From Bacteroidaceae bacterium (GTDB lineage: Bacteria; Bacteroidota; Bacteroidia; Bacteroidales; Bacteroidaceae), in NCBI GenBank assembly GCA_017965425.1, contig JAGCPY010000001.1:1-64000 (forward strand): a DNA stretch of 64,000 nt, read 5' to 3'. The translations under genes were made by a program, and so were the position numbers. Below the pieces are notes generated by a model. The model was not told where the DNA came from, ran no database searches, and saw only the letters and a program-made list of their open reading frames with translations. Below are positions 26,028 to 34,044 of this stretch, one piece after another; the first letter of the stretch is position 1, and each line of letters starts with the position of its first letter.

Positions 26028-26920
26028 AAACCCTTGTCGTCCTCCTCGGCCCCACAGCTGTCGGCAAGACGGAACTGGCGTTGGATTTGGCTGAACGAAT
26101 GGGCAGCCCCATCCTCAATGCTGACAGCCGACAAATTTACCGAGACCTGCGCATCGGAACGGCCAGCCCCACGCCCGAACAGCTGGCACGCGTCCAGCAT
26201 TATTTCGTTGGGACGCTCGACATTCACGACTACTACAGCGCGGCACGCTACGAAGCAGAGGTGCTGGCACTCACTACCCAACTCTTCGCCACCCACGAGA
26301 CGCTACTCCTCAGCGGCGGCAGTATGATGTACATCGACGCTGTCTGCAACGGCATCGACGACATCCCCACCGTGGAGCCTGACGTGCGGCAATTGCTGCG
26401 TCAGCGCTATCAAGCAGAAGGACTGACGGCGCTTGCCGCAGAGCTTCGTATCCTTGACCCCGACTATTACGCACAAGTGGATTTGAAGAATCCCAAACGC
26501 ATCATTCACGCCCTGGAAATCTGCTACCAGACAGGACGCACCTTCACCAGCTTCCGCACCTCCACCCGCAAGCAACGACCCTTCCGCATCATCAAGTTCG
26601 GGTTGCAACGCGAACGTGAAGACCTGTTCTCACGCATCAATCACCGCGTTGACCAGATGATCAACGCAGGCCTGCTGGCAGAAGCACGCTCCCTCCTGCC
26701 CTTCCGCCAGGAGAACGCCCTCAACACGGTTGGCTATAAAGAAATGTTCCAAGTGCTTGACGGCACTTGGGAACTGCCCTTTGCCATCGAGAGAATGAAA
26801 AAGAACACGCGCGTGTATGCAAAGAAGCAGATGACGTGGTTTGCCCACGACCCCGACATCCAGTGGCTCCACCCCGACACCCCCACTGCCATCGACACCA
26901 TCCTGCAAGCCATCTCATAA
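26024..26920 (+). CDS. miaA: tRNA dimethylallyltransferase
   Basis: A 298-aa enzyme that attaches dimethylallyl to A37 of tRNAs reading codons that start with U. The P-loop is [16 protein letters not shown] near the N-terminus, followed by the substrate signature [19 protein letters not shown]. The [18 protein letters not shown] and [17 protein letters not shown] segments are typical, as is the C-terminal [12 protein letters not shown]. Length is normal. It overlaps the preceding gene by 4 bp and is 4 bp from the PBP start, indicating translational coupling. Confidence 0.97.
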   Translation: MKTLVVLLGPTAVGKTELALDLAERMGSPILNADSRQIYRDLRIGTASPTPEQLARVQHYFVGTLDIHDYYSAARYEAEVLALTTQLFATHETLLLSGGSMMYIDAVCNGIDDIPTVEPDVRQLLRQRYQAEGLTALAAELRILDPDYYAQVDLKNPKRIIHALEICYQTGRTFTSFRTSTRKQRPFRIIKFGLQREREDLFSRINHRVDQMINAGLLAEARSLLPFRQENALNTVGYKEMFQVLDGTWELPFAIERMKKNTRVYAKKQMTWFAHDPDIQWLHPDTPTAIDTILQAIS

Positions 26921-26924
26921 ACTC

Positions 26925-29378
26925 ATGAAAACAATCACCCCCTTCCTCCACCGCCTCTACGCTGGCCCGTGGTACAAACGGCTATTCGTCTGGTTGGCCA
27001 CCTTCGTTCTCGGCTTGCTGCTCCTGTTGGTTGCCGTGGACATCAACTTCTTATGGCTTTTCGGCAAGTCGCCAGGCTTCTCACAGATTAAACACCCCGT
27101 CAATAACGAGGCCAGTGAAATCTATAGCGAAGACAGCGTCCTGCTGGGCCGTTTCTTCAGCCAGAACCGCACGCCCGTCACCTACGACGAAATCAGCCCC
27201 ATCATCATCCGAACGCTCGTTGCCACGGAAGACGAACGCTTCTACCTTCACCACGGAGTCGATATCCCTGGCCTCTTTGCCGCTGCCAAGGACATGACCC
27301 AAGGCCACGCCCGCGGTGCCAGCACCATCACCCAACAGCTGGCCAAGAACCTCTTCCGCGTGCGAACACAATACACCACGGGTCTCTTCGGCCACATTCC
27401 CGGACTGAAAATCCTCATCATGAAGGCCAAGGAATGGATTGTCGCCACGAAACTTGAGATGACCTTCTCGAAGGAAGAGATTCTCACGATGTACCTCAAC
27501 ACCGTCGATTTCGGCTCCAACAGTTTCGGCATCAAGACAGCAGCCCGCACCTATTTCGGCACGACCCCTTATCAACTGACGTATGAACAGTCGGCCACCC
27601 TCGTGGGCTTGCTGAAAGCCACCAGCAGCTACAACCCACGGCTCCATCCAGAGGCTTCTGCCCAACGCCGCAATGTCGTCCTCCAGAATCTCTTCGACCA
27701 CGGCGGCATCATCCTTGGCGGCGAGCTGGCCACGCGCCATCAGTTGGACAGCCTCCAATCCCTGCCGGTAGTGTGCGTGGAACACATCGAAGAGAGCAGC
27801 TATGACGGTCCGGCACCCTACTTCCGAACGCAATTGCAGGAATATATTGACCAACTCTGCGACCAAGGACTCATCGGCGGCGAAAGCAACGAACGTCTCG
27901 ACCTCTATGCCGACGGCCTCACCATCTACACCACCCTCGACTCCCGCCTCCAGCATTATGCCGAACAAGCCGCCCTCAAACAGATGCGCACCCTGCAGCA
28001 ACGCTTCGACGAGCATTGGCGCGGACAACATCCGTGGCAGGATCAGCAGCACCGCGAGATACCGGGATTCATCGAAGGGCTGGCCAGAAAAAGCCCCCAC
28101 TACAAGCTGCTCCAGAAACGCTTCCCCGACCAGCCGGACAGCATCGACTTCTACATGAACCAGCCCCACCGCGTCCGCCTCTTCTCCTACGACGGCCCCA
28201 TCTATCGCGACATCTCCACCTTGGACAGCATCCGCTACATGGTCAGCTTCATGCACTGCGGCTTTGTCGCCATCGAGCCAGACACCCGCCATGTCAAGGC
28301 ATGGGTGGGCGACATCGACTTCGACTCATGGAAGTACGACAAGGTGACGTCCCGCCGTCAGCCCGGTTCCACCTTCAAGCTCTTCGTCTATACCGAAGCC
28401 ATGAACAAGGGCATGACACCCTGCGACCGACGCGTGGATTCATGGAACGCCTACACCGACACGCTCCGGGGCACCGTCAAGCAATGGGCTCCTCGCAATG
28501 CCAACGGCACTTATTCCAACGAGAACATGACGCTCAAGCGCGCGTTCGCACAGAGCATCAACAGCATCGCCGTCAAACTGGCCTACGAGGTCAGCGTGCA
28601 CGACATCGCACTGACAGCCCAAAAGATGGGCATTCAGTCGCCCCTTGAGGAGGTGCCGGCGCTCAGTCTTGGTGCCAGCGACGTCACCCTGCTGGAGCTC
28701 GTCAACTCCTACTGCACTGTCATCAACGACGGCATCTACAGTCAGCCGCTCCTCATCAGCAAAATACTTGATCGCGAAGGCCAAGTCATCTACGAAGCCA
28801 AGGCCACGGAAGAACAAGTCATCCCCTACCGGTCGGCCTACCTCATGCAACTCATGCTGCGCGGTGGGCTCACCGAGCCAGGCGGCACGACGGCAGCTCT
28901 CTGGCAGTACATTAACCCCGTGCTGGGCAAGAGCGAGTTCGGCGGCAAGACCGGCACCAGTAACAACCATTCCGACGCGTGGTTCGTCGGGGTGACGCCC
29001 AAGCTGGTGGCTGGCGGATGGGTAGGCGGTGAATACCGCAGCATCCACTTCCGCACAGGCGCCTTGGGACAAGGCAGCCGAACGGCACTGCCCATCTTCG
29101 GCAACTTCATCGCCAGCGTGCTGCGCGATCCGCGCTTTGCCCGTTACTGTGTGAAGTTTGCGCCGCCTCGCGAAGAGCTGAGCCGTTCGCTCTGGGAATG
29201 TGCCTCCTATTCAGAACCCATCGACACCTTACTCATCGACAGCATTGCCGAAATGGGGCCGATGGAGGGCGTCAGTTTCGACGACGCCGATGAGCAAGAG
29301 GAACCTATTGAGCCGTCTGAAGACACAACGATTCCCGAACCTGCCGTTCCCGACGCGAACGACCAGACAGAGCCGTAA
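26925..29378 (+). CDS. mrcA: Class A penicillin-binding protein (PBP1A-type)
   Basis: An 817-aa bifunctional murein synthase anchored by one N-terminal transmembrane helix (about residues 20-45, RLFVWLATFVLGLLLLLVAV). The GT51 glycosyltransferase has E102 in ATEDERFYLHHGVD and GASTITQQLAKNLF. The transpeptidase motifs are S482-T-F-K, S544-I-N and K675-T-G. The C-terminal about 50 residues are Glu/Pro/Asp-rich and probably disordered. Start at 26925 (MKTITPFLHR) is chosen because the upstream in-frame extension lies inside miaA and has no family match. It is the last gene of the lpxA-miaA group. Confidence 0.95.
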   Translation: MKTITPFLHRLYAGPWYKRLFVWLATFVLGLLLLLVAVDINFLWLFGKSPGFSQIKHPVNNEASEIYSEDSVLLGRFFSQNRTPVTYDEISPIIIRTLVATEDERFYLHHGVDIPGLFAAAKDMTQGHARGASTITQQLAKNLFRVRTQYTTGLFGHIPGLKILIMKAKEWIVATKLEMTFSKEEILTMYLNTVDFGSNSFGIKTAARTYFGTTPYQLTYEQSATLVGLLKATSSYNPRLHPEASAQRRNVVLQNLFDHGGIILGGELATRHQLDSLQSLPVVCVEHIEESSYDGPAPYFRTQLQEYIDQLCDQGLIGGESNERLDLYADGLTIYTTLDSRLQHYAEQAALKQMRTLQQRFDEHWRGQHPWQDQQHREIPGFIEGLARKSPHYKLLQKRFPDQPDSIDFYMNQPHRVRLFSYDGPIYRDISTLDSIRYMVSFMHCGFVAIEPDTRHVKAWVGDIDFDSWKYDKVTSRRQPGSTFKLFVYTEAMNKGMTPCDRRVDSWNAYTDTLRGTVKQWAPRNANGTYSNENMTLKRAFAQSINSIAVKLAYEVSVHDIALTAQKMGIQSPLEEVPALSLGASDVTLLELVNSYCTVINDGIYSQPLLISKILDREGQVIYEAKATEEQVIPYRSAYLMQLMLRGGLTEPGGTTAALWQYINPVLGKSEFGGKTGTSNNHSDAWFVGVTPKLVAGGWVGGEYRSIHFRTGALGQGSRTALPIFGNFIASVLRDPRFARYCVKFAPPREELSRSLWECASYSEPIDTLLIDSIAEMGPMEGVSFDDADEQEEPIEPSEDTTIPEPAVPDANDQTEP

Positions 29379-29435
29379 CCCGTTAAATAACCATAATATT
29401 TAATACGCACGCGCGCAAGGTTGAAATATTATCGC

Positions 29436-29443
29436 TACCTTTA
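29436..29443 (+). promoter_or_regulatory. Possible promoter -7 box of the GH43-GH128 pair
   Basis: TACCTTTA, one mismatch from TAnnTTTG, lies 32 nt before the GH43 ATG. No good -33 element is visible at the right distance. Confidence 0.35.
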
Positions 29444-29475
29444 CCCGCGAAATAAACCTTTAATATTCCATCTTT

Positions 29476-30456
29476 ATGACTTTTCACAAGACCCTGACCC
29501 TGAGCGTAGCCCTGCTGGCAGCCGTCTCAGCAAGCGCCAAGAAGACCAGCGCCTATCTCTTCACCTACTTCACCGGCAACGCTCCCGAACAGGAGCAGAT
29601 CTGTTATGCCATCTCCGAAGACGGATGGAACTACACGCCGCTGAACGACGGCCGTCCCGTCATCGCCTCCAAGGACATCGCGCGCACGGGCTGTGTCCGC
29701 GACCCGCACATCCTTCGCGGCAAGGGCGGATGGTTCTATCAAGTCGTCACCGACATGAAGTCCAGCCTCGGATGGAGCAGCAACCGTGGCATGGTGCTCA
29801 TGCGCTCCAAGGACCTTGTCCACTGGCAGAGCCACACCATCCACTTTCCCGAACGCTTCAAGGGCACGATGTTCGAGCACGTCACCCGCGTATGGGCTCC
29901 ACAGACCATCTATGACAAACGAGCCCGCAAGTACATCGTCTATTTCTCCATCCTCACCGACGACGGCTCCTGCCCCTATGACCGTGTCTATTGGACGTAC
30001 GCCAACAAGGACTTCAGCGACTTTGAAGGAGAGCCCAAAGTGCTGTTCGACGTGAAGAACGCCAGCATCGACACCGACATCGTGCAAGACGACAACGGAC
30101 TCTACCATATCTTCTTCAAGACCGAGGGACAGCGCGAGAAAGGCATCAAGCAATTCATCGCACGCGACCTCCTCGATGGCAGCACCTGGGAGTTGCAGGA
30201 TGGTTGGTGCCAAGACACCAACAAGGCGGTCGAAGGTTCCGGTGTCTTCCGCCTCCACGACGGCACATGGGTACTGATGTACGACTGCTACACCAGTGGA
30301 CACTATCAGTTCTGCAAGAGCACAGACCTCAAGACCTTCAAGCAAGTGCAGGACACCAAAACAGAGGGAGCTTTCACCCCTCGCCACGGCACCGTCATCG
30401 CCATCACCGCCAAGGAACTGAAACGACTGCAGAAAGCGTTTCCCAACACCAAATAA
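29476..30456 (+). CDS. Glycoside hydrolase family 43-like five-bladed propeller enzyme
   Basis: A 326-aa secreted protein with signal peptide MTFHKTLTLSVALLAAVSASA. The GH43 layout is visible: general base D76 in CVRDPHILRG, the pKa-modulating Asp in ASIDTDIVQDDNGLYHIFF, and the acid Glu E253 in KAVEGSGVFRL. The blade strings RSKDLVHWQ, VWAPQTIYD and KSTDLKTF are also typical. GH43 enzymes cleave arabinose- or xylose-containing side chains or galactans; the exact substrate cannot be told. It is 29 bp upstream of GH128, so the two probably form an operon acting on the same polysaccharide outside the cytoplasm. Confidence 0.85.
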   Translation: MTFHKTLTLSVALLAAVSASAKKTSAYLFTYFTGNAPEQEQICYAISEDGWNYTPLNDGRPVIASKDIARTGCVRDPHILRGKGGWFYQVVTDMKSSLGWSSNRGMVLMRSKDLVHWQSHTIHFPERFKGTMFEHVTRVWAPQTIYDKRARKYIVYFSILTDDGSCPYDRVYWTYANKDFSDFEGEPKVLFDVKNASIDTDIVQDDNGLYHIFFKTEGQREKGIKQFIARDLLDGSTWELQDGWCQDTNKAVEGSGVFRLHDGTWVLMYDCYTSGHYQFCKSTDLKTFKQVQDTKTEGAFTPRHGTVIAITAKELKRLQKAFPNTK

Positions 30457-30485
30457 CCTAACGCCCTCTTAACGAGCTACTTCTT

Positions 30486-33293
30486 ATGATAAAACACCTC
30501 CTCACCTTCGCCGTCGCCCTCTTGGCCACCGTTGCCGGATGGGCCGCGAACACCACACAAACGCTGAAGCAGGTGAGCGAAGCCATCGACCTCACCACCG
30601 ATGTCGATCTCCACATCACCTCCACCGAGCCATTCACGACCACGGGCTCCATCAACATCACCAACATCGAGCACGCCGTCATCATCTTCGAAAAACTACG
30701 GCCGTCCAAAGTCGCCAAGCAGCTGGGCTTCATCACCATTAACGGAGCGGCTGCCGTTGAAGGGGCCAACTGCCAACTGCGCCTTTACGGACAGGGCACC
30801 ATCCTCTATCCCTATCGCAGGGAGAGCAGCGCCGCCTCTGGTTTCCATCCGCTGGCCGTCTATTCCGACACCAACTGCAAGGGCGACACATGCGAACTCT
30901 TCGGCCTGGAACATTCGGGCGGGTTCATGAACACCCTCACCCCCGCCAAACTAAAGAAACAGATCCGCAGCTTCCGCCTCAAACGCGGCTACATGGTCAC
31001 CTTCTCCATCCAAGCCGAAGGGCGCGGCTACAGCCGTTGCTTCATCGCCGACAAGGCTGACCTCGTCGTCAACACACTGCCCAAGATCCTCGACCAGCGC
31101 ATCTGTTCCTACCGCGTCTTCCGATGGAGCGACCCCGGCAAGATTGGCGTGGCCGACATTGTCGATGAAAACGGCCTGGGCAAGCTCAACGCCACCTGGT
31201 CTTACACCTGGGGCAACGGACGCTCGCTGGGAACCGACTATGAGTGTGTGCCACACATGAACCACCGCTGGGGACCGTCGGCGGCCTCGTTGGGCAGTGC
31301 CGACTACTCCTGCCACATCAAGACCGACAACGAGCCGGGCAACAGCGCCGACCCCGAACCCGCCACCGTCGATCAGGTGCTCGACCGCTGGGAAGACCTC
31401 ATGAGAACCGGCAAGCGACTGATGACACCTTCCTCTCACGACGGCAGCATGAACTGGTTCCGTGCCTTCCTCGACAGCATCGACGCGAGAGGATGGAGAT
31501 GCGAAATCCTGGATTTCCACTGCTATTGGACAGAAGGTCAATACAATAACCTACAAGGTTGGGCCGACAGCTACAAACGGCCCATCTGGATTACCGAATT
31601 CGTCTGGGGAGCTTCATGGAACAACAACGGAGCCTTCGCCAACGGTGTCACCGAGGCACAGAACAAGGATGTCATGAGCCGCATCTGGACCAACCTCAAC
31701 AACTGGAATTGGATTGAACGCTATGCCTACTGGAACGGAGAGCGCGACCCGAGCCGCATCCTCAAGAATGGTTCGCTCACGCCCGCAGGACAGTTCTTCG
31801 CCACGATGAGCACCGGCCCAGGCTACAAGGACTACGGTGGCTACGTGCCCAAGGCACCACCCCTCAAAGCACCCTCGGGACTCACCGTCAGCTTCAACCG
31901 CAAAACCAACACAGCCTCTTTCAGCTGGACCAATAACAACAACGGACTCACCGACTTATCCATCCTCCAGAAGAAAGTCAGCAAGACGCAGTGGGTGAAC
32001 ATCGACACCATTGACAGCGAAAGCAAGGAACTCACCTACTCCATGAAGATCGACCCCGACGACGCCATCGGACTCAACACCTTCCGAATCTTGGACATCG
32101 CCTACAACAACGCCAAGAAATACAGCAACGAAGCCAGCTTCTTCATCGGCGGCGCACAGACTTTCGGCGACGTCATGGCCGGACGCATCGAAGCCACGAA
32201 CAACGAAGAGACGACCATCAGCTTCGCCAAGCAAGATGTCAAGCCCCTTGTTATCACGGGTATGCCCACCAATGCCAACCGCGACTACATGTTCACCAAC
32301 CACGTCACCACCATCGGAACAGACAACTTCAAGTTCTACCTCGACCCCTGGACAATAAAGAACACAGGCACCTTGACCAACCCCGAAACAGTAGATTTCC
32401 TCGTCATGCAGCCGGGCATCTATGAATGGGGCAACATGCGAGCCGTCGTGGACACATGCACCTACATCAACAGCAAGGGCAACCGCTCCACATTGAGCCA
32501 GGGAGACACCATCGAGGTCTTCTTCAAAGAACCTTTCGACGAAGGCGTCAAACCCATTGTGCTGGCGCAGAACTTGCTCAGCACCAAGAATGCAGTGCCT
32601 TCCACGCCCAAGGTCTTCGACGTCAACAACAAGGGCTTCAAGATGAAGCTGGTATATCAAGCCGGTGTCACGGGAAACCTCCGTTCACAGGCCAGCTACT
32701 ACATCGCCATCACACCGGGTGAGGCCGCCCTGGGCGATTCTGGAAAGAAGATCTATGCGGGTTTGGGAACATCTGCCGTGGGCGGAACGTCAAACACTGG
32801 CATTGCCAACCATTTCCTCACACCTGCCGGCGACACGCTCCTGTTCAGCAATCCCTACATCATTGCCAACCAGCAGACCCACAAGCTCGACGTGGCCAGC
32901 ATTATCAGGAAATCTTCTGACATTACAAGAACCATTACAGACGAAGAGGGCAATCGCAAGAATCTTATTTACGGAATACGTGTCCGCCGTCAAGTGGATC
33001 CCTCTGCCACCATCCCAACGGGTCAGAACACGGCAGACAAGTCGGGTGACACGATTGGATGGATCGTCATTGACGATGATTCAGAGGCGGCAAATTCCAT
33101 CCCTGCAATAAAGTCAAAATCCGCTGAAAAACAGCTGTTTGTTAAAACCATCGGTCGCCGCATACAGCCCAACGACAGCCATGCCCGCATCTTCGACGTC
33201 AGCGGTCGTGAAGTGCCCGCCGACAGTCCCCTGTCTGCCGGCATCTATCTCGTCACCAACGGACGCCAAAGCGTGAAGGTGTCCATCCGGTAA
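30486..33293 (+). CDS. GH128-type endo-beta-1,3-glucanase with C-terminal sorting tail
   Basis: A 935-aa secreted protein with signal peptide ending near TVAGWA. Residues about 20-200 form a beta-rich N-terminal module. The catalytic TIM barrel of the GH128 (Glyco_hydro_cc) type spans about 200-430. It holds ATWSYTWG, the acid/base candidate E283 in TDNEPGNS, ILDFHCYWTE, and the nucleophile candidate E371 in PIWITEFVWGASW. A fibronectin-III-like module follows (about 458-545), then a long beta-rich region. The end, RIFDVSGREVP...AGIYLVTNG, resembles a type IX secretion sorting domain. It should hydrolyse beta-1,3-glucan, matching the GH16 locus 20 kb away. A hairpin terminator follows the stop. 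Confidence 0.82.
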   Translation: MIKHLLTFAVALLATVAGWAANTTQTLKQVSEAIDLTTDVDLHITSTEPFTTTGSINITNIEHAVIIFEKLRPSKVAKQLGFITINGAAAVEGANCQLRLYGQGTILYPYRRESSAASGFHPLAVYSDTNCKGDTCELFGLEHSGGFMNTLTPAKLKKQIRSFRLKRGYMVTFSIQAEGRGYSRCFIADKADLVVNTLPKILDQRICSYRVFRWSDPGKIGVADIVDENGLGKLNATWSYTWGNGRSLGTDYECVPHMNHRWGPSAASLGSADYSCHIKTDNEPGNSADPEPATVDQVLDRWEDLMRTGKRLMTPSSHDGSMNWFRAFLDSIDARGWRCEILDFHCYWTEGQYNNLQGWADSYKRPIWITEFVWGASWNNNGAFANGVTEAQNKDVMSRIWTNLNNWNWIERYAYWNGERDPSRILKNGSLTPAGQFFATMSTGPGYKDYGGYVPKAPPLKAPSGLTVSFNRKTNTASFSWTNNNNGLTDLSILQKKVSKTQWVNIDTIDSESKELTYSMKIDPDDAIGLNTFRILDIAYNNAKKYSNEASFFIGGAQTFGDVMAGRIEATNNEETTISFAKQDVKPLVITGMPTNANRDYMFTNHVTTIGTDNFKFYLDPWTIKNTGTLTNPETVDFLVMQPGIYEWGNMRAVVDTCTYINSKGNRSTLSQGDTIEVFFKEPFDEGVKPIVLAQNLLSTKNAVPSTPKVFDVNNKGFKMKLVYQAGVTGNLRSQASYYIAITPGEAALGDSGKKIYAGLGTSAVGGTSNTGIANHFLTPAGDTLLFSNPYIIANQQTHKLDVASIIRKSSDITRTITDEEGNRKNLIYGIRVRRQVDPSATIPTGQNTADKSGDTIGWIVIDDDSEAANSIPAIKSKSAEKQLFVKTIGRRIQPNDSHARIFDVSGREVPADSPLSAGIYLVTNGRQSVKVSIR

Positions 33294-33352
33294 CAGGCAG
33301 ACAACCGCCGACGACGAACAACGAAAGATTTTGACACATCTTTATCTTCACT

Positions 33353-33402
33353 GCGAAAGGTGTACACCTTCACCCCAGAACGTGTACACCTTTCGCTTTT
33401 TT
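33353..33402 (+). terminator. Terminator hairpin with GTGTACAC arms after the GH128 gene (copy 2)
   Basis: GCGAAAGGTGTACAC (33353-33367) and GTGTACACCTTTCGC (33382-33396) form a perfect 15-bp stem around a 14-nt loop, followed by six T. It lies 60 nt after the GH128 stop. Same geometry as 19456-19499. Confidence 0.88.
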
Positions 33403-33476
33403 CATGCAGACCTTCCCCCACGACCTACAGACAGCCACTCCTTCCACCCTCTATCTTTTTTTTTTGCAAAAAAATC

Positions 33477-33744
33477 CCTCAATCCCTCACCATTCGACAT
33501 TTCTTCCTGAAAGACAGAACGTTGCGGGTGAGGGATTGGTGAGGGATAGGTGAGGGATGGTGAGGAATTGCGTCAAAAACAACAGATGACCGTCATTCGA
33601 GACATCCATACACGGAATATGGTTTTACCCTGAAAAAAGCAATCCCTCACCATCCCTCACCTATTCCTCACCTATCTCTCACCTATTCCTCACCCTTAAA
33701 CAGCTGTATATCAAACGTATGCTTCAAAAGGTGAGGAATTGAGG
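33477..33744. mobile_element. Palindromic element with 11-bp phased GGTGAGGGATA arrays (locus A)
   Basis: The outer ends are CCTCAATCCCTCACC (33477-33491) and its near-inverse GGTGAGGAATTGAGG (33730-33744). Each is separated by 34-35 nt of unrelated sequence from an inner array: four GGTGAGGGATN units (33527-33569) on the left and five inverted units (about 33640-33695) on the right. The centre is 70 nt. There is no ORF. It fills much of the 751-bp gap 33294-34044. The same architecture recurs at 54777. Confidence 0.82.
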
Positions 33745-33923
33745 CATTTTTCAGAAAAACACGGGGTGGAAGAGAACCAAAAAATGCTTGCTCCACGAGA
33801 AACTGGCGCGGGAAATCGTTAGTATGTAAGCATTGTGAGTGCCACGGAAGAGGGAGGATGAGGGCAGCGCCTGTTAAAAAACATTAAATGAAAACACATT
33901 CCACGCGCTAATCCAAGGAGGTA

Positions 33924-33971
33924 ATGAAAAAAAGCCTTAATTTTGACCGCTTGAAAGGCAAAAAAGACTAA
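33924..33971 (+). CDS. Possible 15-codon leader peptide upstream of the fasciclin operon
   Basis: ATG AAA AAA AGC ... GAC TAA encodes MKKSLNFDRLKGKKD. It is preceded by AAGGAGGT (33915-33922), a Shine-Dalgarno match that is rare in Bacteroidota, though the spacing to ATG is only 1-3 nt. Just after the stop is the hairpin GCCCC-TTT-GGGGC (33979-33991). It may be a leader/attenuator or chance. Confidence 0.25.
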   Translation: MKKSLNFDRLKGKKD

Positions 33972-33996
33972 CTAACGAGCCCCTTTGGGGCATCTT

Positions 33997-34004
33997 TACC
34001 TTCG
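33997..34004 (+). promoter_or_regulatory. Possible promoter -7 box of the fasciclin/SusCD operon
   Basis: TACCTTCG, one mismatch from TAnnTTTG, lies 40 nt before the first gene of the operon. No convincing -33 element is seen. Confidence 0.4.
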
Positions 34005-34044
34005 ATTCAAAATCAAAAAATAAACTTTAACAATCTCAAATTCA

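Noticed and set aside
26841..26924. Longer N-terminus for the penicillin-binding protein
   Set aside because: The extension lies inside miaA in another frame and is Pro/Thr/Ser-rich; MKTITPFLHR at 26925 gives a normal membrane-anchored PBP.
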